Assembly (NCBI GenBank): GCA_023404805.1
Contig: JAEYAL010000223.1
Span: forward strand, 1 to 13,979
Direction of reading: 5' to 3'
Length of the DNA: 13,979 nt
Origin: Actinomycetes bacterium
GTDB lineage: Bacteria > Actinomycetota > Thermoleophilia > Solirubrobacterales > Solirubrobacteraceae
Below are positions 6,632 to 12,855 of this stretch, in pieces. The position numbers and the translations under genes were made by a program. Numbering within the stretch: position 1 is the stretch's first letter; every line of letters starts with the position of its first letter. The notes beneath the pieces were generated by a model. That model was not told where the DNA came from, ran no database searches, and saw only the letters and a program-made list of their open reading frames with translations.

Positions 6632-7315
6632 TCAGCCCGCCTCGCGCACGTGCGTGGGCTCGAGCAACCCCGAGGCCCGGTCGGCCGCCAGCGTGCCGAG
6701 CAACATCTCGCGGCCTCGCCGCGCCGCCCGCAGCGCCGTCTCCGGCGGGATCGCGAGGTGGTCGCAGCGCGCGACCCCGACGGCGATCCCATGCCACGCG
6801 CCCCACACGAACACCATCGTCGCGTCGATCGGAGCCTGCGGGATCTCGCCCGTGTCCATCGACTGCTTGAGGTCGGACGCCACGCCCATCAGCGTGGTCA
6901 CCATGCGGCGGTCGAGCGCTTGCGCGGCCGCGTCGAGGTGCTCGGCGGGCGGATAGGCTGCGCGCACGGTCGCCATCCGCGACGCCACCGGGTAGTCGAT
7001 GACGTGCTGCAGATAGACGTCGCCGGCCGCGAGCACACGCCGGATCGGCGATGACTCCGACTTGACCTGCTCCAGGTCGCGGTCGAGCAAGTCGAAGATG
7101 CCGTCGAGATAGGCGACCGCCAGGCCTTCCTTGCTCCCGAAATGCGAGTAGATCGTGCCGACCGAAACGCCGGCCAGATCAGCGATCTCGTCGATCTTGG
7201 CCCGCTCGACGCTCTTGCGCTCGAACACCTCGGCGGCAGCCAGGATCAGCAGCCGGCGCGTGCGCGCGCGTTTGCCCTTGGGCTCGGGCCACGGATCGTG
7301 GGACATATCGACCAC
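6632..7315 (-). CDS. TetR/AcrR-family transcriptional regulator
   Basis: 227 residues from a GTG at 7315, or 224 from an ATG at 7306. The GTG is preferred because the -10 box lies six bases before it, which would make the mRNA leaderless; a longer frame to 7429 would run through the promoter. Near residues 18-65 is a classic TetR DNA-binding domain: TRRLLILAAAEVF, IDEIADLAGVSVGTIYSHF (the helix-turn-helix) and SKEGLAVAYL. The rest is a helical ligand-binding and dimerisation domain of ordinary length. A palindrome inside its own promoter suggests autorepression. It is divergent from the Gly/Cys-tailed paralogs and faces the candidate RNA. Its targets are unknown; the paralogs across the repeat-rich intergenic region are one possibility. 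Confidence 0.9.
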   Translation of the reverse strand: MVDMSHDPWPEPKGKRARTRRLLILAAAEVFERKSVERAKIDEIADLAGVSVGTIYSHFGSKEGLAVAYLDGIFDLLDRDLEQVKSESSPIRRVLAAGDVYLQHVIDYPVASRMATVRAAYPPAEHLDAAAQALDRRMVTTLMGVASDLKQSMDTGEIPQAPIDATMVFVWGAWHGIAVGVARCDHLAIPPETALRAARRGREMLLGTLAADRASGLLEPTHVREAG

Positions 7316-7321
7316 CAGCGG

Positions 7322-7351
7322 ACGGTAGTCACGCGCCACGGGCGCGGTCAA
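7322..7351 (-). promoter_or_regulatory. TetR gene promoter with embedded palindrome
   Basis: On the minus strand TTGACC (7346-7351) and TACCGT (7322-7327) are 18 bases apart, followed after six bases by the GTG at 7315. The perfect inverted repeat CGCGCC-ACG-GGCGCG (7332-7346) fills most of the spacer, where bound repressor would block polymerase. This is the usual layout of an autoregulated TetR promoter. Confidence 0.55.
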
Positions 7352-7415
7352 TGCCGCTCGGCGCATCGGCGGTTTTTGCAGCTGACTTCGATTCTTTTCA
7401 CCGCCCGATGCACCG

Positions 7416-7468
7416 GAGAACAGACTCAAGATCGGTGTCGCGAAGCGACCCTGGACCGCGGTCCGTTT
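7416..7468. repeat. 53-nt direct repeat, copy 1
   Basis: This stretch matches 7489-7541 with three mismatches over 53 bases. It contains a small inverted repeat TCGC-GAA-GCGA (7438-7448) and the perfect 12-bp palindrome GGACCGCGGTCC (7453-7464), followed by GTTT. It lies in the TetR/paralog intergenic region, upstream of the TetR promoter. Confidence 0.85.
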
Positions 7469-7488
7469 AGCGACGGCTCGATGGACCC

Positions 7489-7541
7489 GAAAACAGACTC
7501 AAGATCGGGTTCGCGAAGCGACCCTGGACCGCGGTCCGTTT
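7489..7541. repeat. 53-nt direct repeat, copy 2
   Basis: Second copy, offset by exactly 73 bases from the first. The palindromes are kept (GGACCGCGGTCC at 7526-7537). The mismatches are one A/G near the left end and a TG/GT exchange that lets copy 2 extend its hairpin with GGG/CCC. There is no transposase, and no target-site duplication could be identified. Confidence 0.85.
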
Positions 7542-7563
7542 GCCGAGTGGCGCAGCGCCCGCC

Positions 7564-7697
7564 GGCCCACCAGCGTTCCGTGCCCGGCCCACTAGTGGTT
7601 CGCGTCCGGCCCCACCCAACGTTCTGCTCCGCGCCACGTGCGTTCGCGCCCGAGCCCACCCAGCGTTCCGCGTCCGGCCCGCGAGCGGTCGGCGTCC
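7564..7697. repeat. Six degenerate tandem repeats of 21-24 nt
   Basis: Units begin at about 7564, 7586, 7608, 7631, 7652 and 7676. Each starts with a GGCCCAC-like box, has GCGTTC or a variant in the middle, and ends CGCGTCC or similar. The array lies just upstream of the promoter of the first Gly/Cys-tailed gene. No start codon in it is needed for that gene, so I treat it as non-coding. Confidence 0.6.
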
Positions 7698-7704
7698 AGA
7701 ACTG

Positions 7705-7733
7705 GCGACAAACGGGCGCCTCGCCGCTACCTT
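7705..7733 (+). promoter_or_regulatory. Leaderless promoter of the first Gly/Cys-tailed gene
   Basis: GCGACA (7705-7710) and TACCTT (7728-7733) are 17 bases apart, and the GTG at 7741 follows seven bases after the -10. Transcription would therefore start at or beside the start codon. No Shine-Dalgarno sequence is present, which fits a leaderless mRNA. Confidence 0.5.
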
Positions 7734-7740
7734 GCGTAGC

Positions 7741-8616
7741 GTGAGCACCGAAACCTGGCCTCTCTCCGCCGCCGCGACGCAGATCCTCATGGACCTGCGC
7801 GACGACGGCCCGGTCGCCACGACCGCGCAGACCATCTCGCGGCTGACGATCAAAGAGCTCGTGATGCGCGGCGACCTGCAGGTCGTCTCGATGAAGAAGC
7901 GTCGGCTGCGCAAGACCGAAGTCGTCGTGCGGACGAACCCCAATGGCGCGCGGCATCCGCTGCCCGAACCGCTTGGCGTGATGGTCCGCTACCTCCCGGC
8001 CAGCGCCGGCGACGACCTCGCCAAACTCATCAAGAAGGCCCGCAAGGCCAACACGACCCTCTTCTCCAAAGACCTCAAGGACGCGGCGCTCGCCGACCTC
8101 AAGGCCCGCGGCCTCGCCGAAGACCGCTACCGCAAGGTGCTCGGCTTCTGGCCTAGCAGCTTCGTCGCACCGACGGCCAGCGGCCACCAGTGGGCCGCCC
8201 GCGCCCGGCAGGACACCGCCGGCGCCGTCACGCTGCCCGCGATCGCCGAGCGCGACCCGCAGTTCGCGTTCCGCACCGCCACCTCGCTCGGCGCCCTGCT
8301 GCTGCTCGCGCCGGGCGGCCTCGCGATCGCCATCGGCCTGTCGCAGAAGTGGCGCGAGGGACTCGGCGCCGGCCTCGACGCGGCGATGGTCATCGACGGC
8401 GACTCCTGGCTCGACAACCTCGACGACACCCTCGGCAACCTCATCGACGTCATCGGCTCCGGCGACTTCGACGGCGCGTTCGACGCGATCGCCGACGCCG
8501 TCGACTCCGGCATCGACAGCGGCGTCAGCGATGGCGGCGGCGACGGTGGTGGCGGCGACGGCGGCAGTGGCTGTGGCGGCGGCGGTTGTGGCGGCGGAGG
8601 CTGCGGCGGCAGCTGA
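7741..8616 (+). CDS. Gly/Cys-tailed protein of unknown function, paralog 1
   Basis: 291 residues from a GTG at 7741. The start is supported by the promoter and by alignment with the next gene, which begins with the same WPLSA..ATQ.L.DLR.DGP block. The N-terminal 140 residues look like a helical, possibly winged-helix-like fold: LTIKELVMRG near 36-43, a basic MKKRRLRK at 51-58 and LGFWPSSF at 134-141. A hydrophobic stretch at about 182-200 (LGALLLLAPGGLAIAIG) could enter a membrane, followed by an Asp-rich segment. The C-terminal 27 residues are almost only Gly, with Cys at 278, 283 and 288; the protein has no other cysteine. Gly/Cys tails also occur in the TIGR04222 membrane-protein family (from memory), but I see no clear N-terminal match. 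Function is unknown. Confidence 0.85.
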   Translation: MSTETWPLSAAATQILMDLRDDGPVATTAQTISRLTIKELVMRGDLQVVSMKKRRLRKTEVVVRTNPNGARHPLPEPLGVMVRYLPASAGDDLAKLIKKARKANTTLFSKDLKDAALADLKARGLAEDRYRKVLGFWPSSFVAPTASGHQWAARARQDTAGAVTLPAIAERDPQFAFRTATSLGALLLLAPGGLAIAIGLSQKWREGLGAGLDAAMVIDGDSWLDNLDDTLGNLIDVIGSGDFDGAFDAIADAVDSGIDSGVSDGGGDGGGGDGGSGCGGGGCGGGGCGGS

Positions 8617-8653
8617 GACACGCCGTCTCACGAAACGACGAAGTGCACCTCGC

Positions 8654-9418
8654 ATGACGACTTCCGACCTCTCCACCTGGCCGCTCTCGGCCCCGGCGAC
8701 GCAGCTGCTGATTGACCTGCGCTACGACGGCCCGCCGGTCACCGACAACCGCACGCTGCTCGAGCTCACGGTGAAAGACCTCATCGCGCGCGGCCATATC
8801 CGCGTGCTCTCGCTGCGCAAGCGCTGGATGGGCTCGTACGCCGTGCGCGTCGCCGTCGGCGATCCCGCAGCGGCGGCCACGTTCCCGGCCACCCCGGCGC
8901 TGCTGGCGAAGTGGCTGCCGCAGACCGATGGTGAGGACCTCGGCAAGCTCCTGGCCGACGCGCCCCGCCTAGAGCGCCACCTGTACGCCGAACACCTGCG
9001 GTCGGCCGCGTACGCCGAGCTGCACCGCAGCGGCCTGATCCAGGAGCGCGTCAAGCGGACGCTCGGCATCTGGCCGAGCACCTTCATCGGCACCACCGAC
9101 GCCGGCGACGAGCAGGCCAAGCTCGCCCCGGGCGCGATGCGCCCGTTTATCGCCGGGGCCGTCGCCGTGGTCGGCGGCGTCGCAGCCCATGACGTTGAAA
9201 CGGTGAGCGCCGCACTCGACGCCGTCGTCGGATCCGTCAGCGTGGTCGCCCGCGGCATGGGACCGTCGTCGGGGAACCCCGGCTACGGCGTCGAAGGCGG
9301 TGTCGGCAGCGGGTGCAGCACCGGAGGGTGCAGCTCCAGCGGCTGCGCGAGCAGCGGTGGCTGCGGCGGAGGAGGCGGCTGCGGTGGTGGCGGAGGCTGC
9401 GGAGGCGGCGGCTCCTAA
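8654..9418 (+). CDS. Gly/Cys-tailed protein of unknown function, paralog 2
   Basis: 254 residues from an ATG at 8654, 37 bases after paralog 1 on the same strand, so probably one operon; the Shine-Dalgarno sequence is weak. Blocks shared with paralog 1 are WPLSAPATQLLIDLRYDGP (9-27), LTVKDLIARG (38-47), basic LRKR, LPQTDGEDLGKLL (88-100) and RTLGIWPSTF (135-144). A shorter hydrophobic stretch lies at about 165-177 (FIAGAVAVVGGVA). The tail from residue 217 is Gly/Ser/Cys with six cysteines (221, 226, 231, 237, 243, 249) at regular 5-6 residue spacing, and no cysteine elsewhere. Candidate roles are metal binding, disulfide cross-linking or a modified tail; none can be chosen from sequence. It ends 25 bases from the convergent helicase gene. 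Confidence 0.85.
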   Translation: MTTSDLSTWPLSAPATQLLIDLRYDGPPVTDNRTLLELTVKDLIARGHIRVLSLRKRWMGSYAVRVAVGDPAAAATFPATPALLAKWLPQTDGEDLGKLLADAPRLERHLYAEHLRSAAYAELHRSGLIQERVKRTLGIWPSTFIGTTDAGDEQAKLAPGAMRPFIAGAVAVVGGVAAHDVETVSAALDAVVGSVSVVARGMGPSSGNPGYGVEGGVGSGCSTGGCSSSGCASSGGCGGGGGCGGGGGCGGGGS

Positions 9419-9425
9419 CCGCCAA

Positions 9426-9441
9426 GCGCGCCGGTGCGCGC
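9426..9441. terminator. Short hairpin between convergent genes
   Basis: GCGCGC (9426-9431), loop CGGT and GCGCGC (9436-9441) can form a 6-bp hairpin in the 25-base gap between paralog 2 (plus) and the helicase (minus). It could stop transcription from both sides, although no T-run is present and GC-rich background makes such a match easy. Confidence 0.35.
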
Positions 9442-9443
9442 CG

Positions 9444-11795
9444 CTATTTGATCGGCCGCTTGGGCCCCTTCGGCGGACCGACGAGCCGCAGCGCCGCATG
9501 GGCCGGATCAAGCTTCGGGGCGATTCCGAGGACGCCCTCGAGCAGCATGATGGCTCCGGCCTTGGAGAGCGGCTCGTTGAGGTTGCCGCACTTCGGCGAC
9601 TGCACGCACGAGGGGCAGCCGTGCTCGCACGGGCACTGCTTGAGCAGCGTGAGGGCGCTGGTGCAGAGGTCTTCGAAGCGGCGGTAGCCCTCGCGGGTTA
9701 TGCCGATGCCGCCAGGGTGGCCGTCGTAGATGAAGATCGTCGGGCCCGCCGTCTGCATGTGGAGGTTCGTCGAGAGGCCGCCGATGTCCCAGCGGTCGCA
9801 CATCGCCAGCAGCGGCAGGACGGCGATCTGCGTGTGCTCGGCGGCATGCAGGGCGCCGAGCAGCGCGTCCATCGGCAGGTCGCGCATCGCCTCGTGGGTC
9901 GGCTCGTACCAGAGGGCCTGCGTCTGGAAGGTGGTCGTCGGCAGGTCGAGGCCGATCAGGTCGATGGCCTCGTGGTCGCCGTAGCGCTTGCGCTGGTAGC
10001 CGATCACGGTCTCCGTCACCGACACCTCGCCGAAGCTCAGCTTCGCCCCGGCGACGTCGCGGCGGTCGAGGAGGCGGTCGATGGTGGTGGTCGTCTCGGT
10101 CTTGGGCTGCGTGTACCACTCGCCCTCAAACGGATCGACGACGGCCGTGCCGTTCACGACATCGAGGTCGCGCACGAGGTACGACTTGCCCAGGTGGAAG
10201 TAGACGGCGCCCTTGTGCACCGTCGCAAACGCGCGGCCCAGCTCGACCCCGCCCATGACTTCACCGGAGCGGCCGTCGACGACGATGACCTGCTCGGCGC
10301 TCGCCGACCGCAGCGACGTCTTGCTCGCCGGATACGAATCGGGCACCGCCAGCACGTGGCCGGCGGGCCGCTTGACCAGTCCGCCGCTGGCGACGAGCGC
10401 GTCGATCGCCGCGGGAGTCTCGGGCCCGAAGAACGGCAGGTCGCCCGGCACGATCGGCGCCTCCAGCGCGGCACACAGCAGATGCTGGGCGTGGATCTGC
10501 TCGCTGAACGGATCGAGGATCGCGTTCTCGACGGGGCGGTCCAGGAACTGGTCGGGGTTGCGGCAGAAGTACTGGTCGAGGGCGTCGTCGCCGGCGACGT
10601 AGAGCGCGAGGCCCTCCGACCGGCGGCCCGCGCGGCCCCACTGCTGTTTGAGCGAGGCGACCGTCCCCGGGAACGTCACGACCACGCACGCGTCGAGCGC
10701 GCCGATGTCGATGCCGAGCTCCAGCGCGTTGGTCGCGACGACCGCGCGCAGCTCGCCGCGCGTGAGCTTGGCCTCGATGTCGCGGCGCTGCTCGGGCGTG
10801 TAGCCGGCCCGGTACGGCGAGACCTTGTCGGCCAGCAGAGGCGCCTGGTCCTCGAGTTGCTCGCGGACCATCCGGCTGATCATCTCGACGCCCTTGCGCG
10901 CCTTCATGAAGCAGATCACGCGCGCGCCGCCCTTGACCAGGTCGACGACGATGTCGGCCGCCTCGGTGACCGCCGATCGCCGCGCGCCGGAGTCCTCGTC
11001 GAGCAGCGGCGGATCCCACATCGCGTACTGGCGCGGCGCCTGCGGCGAGGCGTCGTCGTCGATGAGGGCGATGTCGCCGATGCCTGTCAGCGCGGCGCCG
11101 AGCTCGGCCGGGTTGCCGATGGTCGCGCTCGCCATCAAGAAGCGCGGGTCGGTGCCGTAGCGCGCCGCGAGCCGGCGCAGCCGGCGCAGCACGTTGCCGA
11201 CGTGGCTCCCGAACACGCCGCGGTAGACGTGCGCCTCGTCGATCACCACGACCGCGAGGTTCGCCAGCAAGTCGTGCCACGCCGCGTGGTTGGGCAGCAC
11301 GCCGACGTGGAGCATGTCGGGGTTGGTGAGGATGATGTTCGCCTCGCGGCGGATGCGCGTGCGCTGCTCCTTCGGCGTGTCGCCGTCGTAGATCGCGGGC
11401 CGCAATGCTTTGAGGCCGAGCTGGTGGATCCGGCGGGCCTGGTCCTGCGCGAGCGCCTTCGTCGGCGCGAGGTAGAGCGCGCGGGCGCGCGGGTCGCCGA
11501 GCAGCACCTCGGCGGTCGGCACGAGGTAGCAGAGCGACTTGCCGCTGGCGGTGCCCGTCGTAGTGATGGTCGCGCCGTGCCACGCGGCATCGATGGCCGC
11601 CGCCTGGTGCTCGTAGAGCTCCCCCATCCCCTGCTGCGCGAGCGCCTCGCGCAGCGCCGGGTTGAGGTCGTGCGGGATCGGCGCGAACCGCGGGGGCCGC
11701 GCGCCCTCGCGCGCCTGGTGCACCAGCGTGCCGGCGCCGCGGCCGCGCGCGAGCAGCTCGGTCCAGGGGCGTTCGCTCGCGGTGGTCACGGCCAT
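9444..11795 (-). CDS. DEAH-box helicase with C-terminal Cys cluster, MrfA/YprA family
   Basis: 783 residues from an ATG at 11795, chosen because a TACGCT -10 box lies eight bases before it; an upstream in-frame start would run through that box. Superfamily 2 motifs in order: Walker A TTGTASGKS (79-87), APTKALAQDQ (110-119), the DEAH box VVIDEAHVYRG (183-193), SAT (223-225), then ATNALELGIDIGALD and QQWGRAGRR in the second RecA-like domain. The C-terminal domain ends in a zinc-type cluster CPCEHGCPSCVQSPKC (Cys 721, 723, 727, 730, 736), the DUF1998/MZB signature. MrfA of Bacillus is an ATP-dependent 3'-5' DNA helicase acting in mitomycin-type crosslink repair. Its nuclease partner MrfB is not in this window. 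The assignment to this family is firm; the repair role is by homology. Confidence 0.93.
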   Translation of the reverse strand: MAVTTASERPWTELLARGRGAGTLVHQAREGARPPRFAPIPHDLNPALREALAQQGMGELYEHQAAAIDAAWHGATITTTGTASGKSLCYLVPTAEVLLGDPRARALYLAPTKALAQDQARRIHQLGLKALRPAIYDGDTPKEQRTRIRREANIILTNPDMLHVGVLPNHAAWHDLLANLAVVVIDEAHVYRGVFGSHVGNVLRRLRRLAARYGTDPRFLMASATIGNPAELGAALTGIGDIALIDDDASPQAPRQYAMWDPPLLDEDSGARRSAVTEAADIVVDLVKGGARVICFMKARKGVEMISRMVREQLEDQAPLLADKVSPYRAGYTPEQRRDIEAKLTRGELRAVVATNALELGIDIGALDACVVVTFPGTVASLKQQWGRAGRRSEGLALYVAGDDALDQYFCRNPDQFLDRPVENAILDPFSEQIHAQHLLCAALEAPIVPGDLPFFGPETPAAIDALVASGGLVKRPAGHVLAVPDSYPASKTSLRSASAEQVIVVDGRSGEVMGGVELGRAFATVHKGAVYFHLGKSYLVRDLDVVNGTAVVDPFEGEWYTQPKTETTTTIDRLLDRRDVAGAKLSFGEVSVTETVIGYQRKRYGDHEAIDLIGLDLPTTTFQTQALWYEPTHEAMRDLPMDALLGALHAAEHTQIAVLPLLAMCDRWDIGGLSTNLHMQTAGPTIFIYDGHPGGIGITREGYRRFEDLCTSALTLLKQCPCEHGCPSCVQSPKCGNLNEPLSKAGAIMLLEGVLGIAPKLDPAHAALRLVGPPKGPKRPIK

Positions 11796-11803
11796 GAGGA
11801 ACC

Positions 11804-11838
11804 AGCGTAGGGGGCGACGCCGCCACCCGCCGTAGCGT
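11804..11838. promoter_or_regulatory. Divergent -10 boxes between helicase and DUF3592 gene
   Basis: The minus strand carries TACGCT (11804-11809), eight bases before the helicase ATG. The plus strand carries TAGCGT (11833-11838), seven bases before the GTG at 11846. Only 50 bases separate the two start codons, so both mRNAs would be leaderless or nearly so and the upstream promoter halves overlap. No good -35 box is seen for either. Confidence 0.45.
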
Positions 11839-11845
11839 GGGCGCC

Positions 11846-12285
11846 GTGGTCGTCGCAATCAGCAGCCTTCTCCTGTTGAGCTGGCTGCTCGGCGTCGCGT
11901 TTCTCGGCTGCGGACTCCTGGTCGGCGCGCTCGCGGTCGCCAGCGCGCGCCGCCGCCGGACCGCGCTCTCGGCATGGCCGCGGGCCCAGACGACGCTGGT
12001 CGCGTGGGAGTTCGTGAGCATCGGCGACAGCGACGGCTACTACGCCCGCTACGCCTTTCGGCGCCCGACGGCAGGGCGATCGAAGGCCGCCCGTTCGAGC
12101 AGGAGGGGCACCACGAGGCCGGCCAGACCGGGGGCGTCGAGACGGTCCTCATCGACCCGCGCAACCCGGAACGGTTCCTGGAGCTGAGCTACGACGGCTC
12201 CGGCCTGCTGCGGTTCATCGCTGCGGCGCTCTGCGCGCTCGGTGTGGCGGGGATCGCGCTCGCGCTCAGCGGCCTCGCCGGATAG
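11846..12285 (+). pseudogene. DUF3592-like two-helix membrane protein, apparent frameshift
   Basis: From the GTG at 11846 the first frame encodes a membrane helix (AISSLLLLSWLLGVAFLGCGLL), an Arg cluster and a beta domain ending in YYARYAF. The natural continuation, APDGRAIEGRPFEQEGHHEAG...VLIDPRNPERFLEL, and a second membrane helix (LLRFIAAALCALGVAGIALAL) lie in the next frame, ending at TAG 12283-12285. Restoring one base near 12056-12063 (for example CGGGCGCCC for CGGCGCCC) joins them into about 146 residues, the normal DUF3592 layout of helix, small domain with a Y.V.F...DGR pattern, and helix. The break could be a true mutation or a one-base sequencing error in a G run. Function of DUF3592 proteins is unknown. 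Confidence 0.7.
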
Positions 12286-12371
12286 CCGCCGGGAACCAGG
12301 CTTGGGGAGCGCTATGCACGGGGCGTTTCCCGCCCGCACGGGTCCGCCCCAGCCCGTCCGCGAACACGTGG

Positions 12372-12377
12372 TTAGCT
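12372..12377 (+). promoter_or_regulatory. Possible -10 box of the TPR-like gene
   Basis: TTAGCT lies seven bases before the GTG at 12385, the same distance as in the two other plus-strand genes here, and no Shine-Dalgarno sequence is present. It is a weaker match to TANNNT and no -35 is visible. A GGGCG/CGCCC hairpin (12321-12335) just upstream may end the preceding gene. Confidence 0.3.
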
Positions 12378-12384
12378 GAGTCCC

Positions 12385-12855
12385 GTGATCGTCCCCGAGG
12401 CCATGCTGCAGCGAATCGCCGATGCCACCGCCCGCGCGCACGGTGGCGATCCCGAGGCCGCGCTCGACGACCTGCTCGCGATCTGGGAGGAGCTCGGCGC
12501 CGCCGGCGACCCGCTCCACCGCTGCGCCGCCGCGCACGCCATCGCCGACCTGCAGGACGACGTCGCCGACGAGCTCCGCTGGGACCTCCGCGCGCTCGAC
12601 GCCTACGGCCTGATCACCGACGACCGCGCTGCAGAGGCCGGGGTCGCCGGCCCGGTGTACGGGTTTGAGGCGTCGCTGCACCTCAACGTCGCCGACGCGT
12701 ACCGCCGGCTCGGCGAGCCGTGGGACGCGCGCGACCACCTTGAGCTGGGCTGGGCAGCCGTCGACGCCCTCGGCGACGACTCCTACGGCCGGATGATCCG
12801 CGCCGGCCTTGACCGCCTCCGCTCGCGGCTCGACGCCGAAGAGGGCAGCGGCTGA
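12385..12855 (+). CDS. Small TPR-like helical protein of actinobacterial type
   Basis: 156 residues from a GTG at 12385. It is entirely helical and acidic, with paired-helix units of the tetratricopeptide kind: GDPEAALDDLLAIWEELG near 21-38, DPLHRCAAAHAIADLQDD near 43-60, and SLHLNVADAYRRLGEPWDARDHLELGWAAVDALGDDSYG in the second half. Proteins with this DPLHRC...D.QDD...SLHLNLA pattern are, from memory, common conserved hypotheticals in Actinobacteria, probably protein-protein adaptors. There is no signal peptide or membrane segment. Its 3' end overlaps the convergent DUF418 gene by 73 bases. The start is the first in frame; an ATG at 12403 is the alternative. Confidence 0.8.
   Translation: MIVPEAMLQRIADATARAHGGDPEAALDDLLAIWEELGAAGDPLHRCAAAHAIADLQDDVADELRWDLRALDAYGLITDDRAAEAGVAGPVYGFEASLHLNVADAYRRLGEPWDARDHLELGWAAVDALGDDSYGRMIRAGLDRLRSRLDAEEGSG

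Noticed and set aside
7416..7697. CRISPR array
   Set aside because: Only two long repeats 73 bases apart and a separate degenerate tandem array; no regular spacers and no cas genes.
7426..8676. 416-codon open frame on the minus strand
   Set aside because: Antisense to paralog 1; its Ala/Thr and Gly/Val/Glu runs are the complement of the Gly/Cys tail and the intergenic repeats.
9300..11810. 836-codon open frame on the plus strand
   Set aside because: It is antisense to the helicase, whose conserved motifs are unmistakable; the frame is Arg/Val/Asp-rich filler typical of GC-rich shadow frames.
10261..12021. 586-codon frame on the minus strand in another frame of the helicase
   Set aside because: Low-complexity Arg/Ala/Pro/His composition with no motif, while the alternative frame encodes the helicase.
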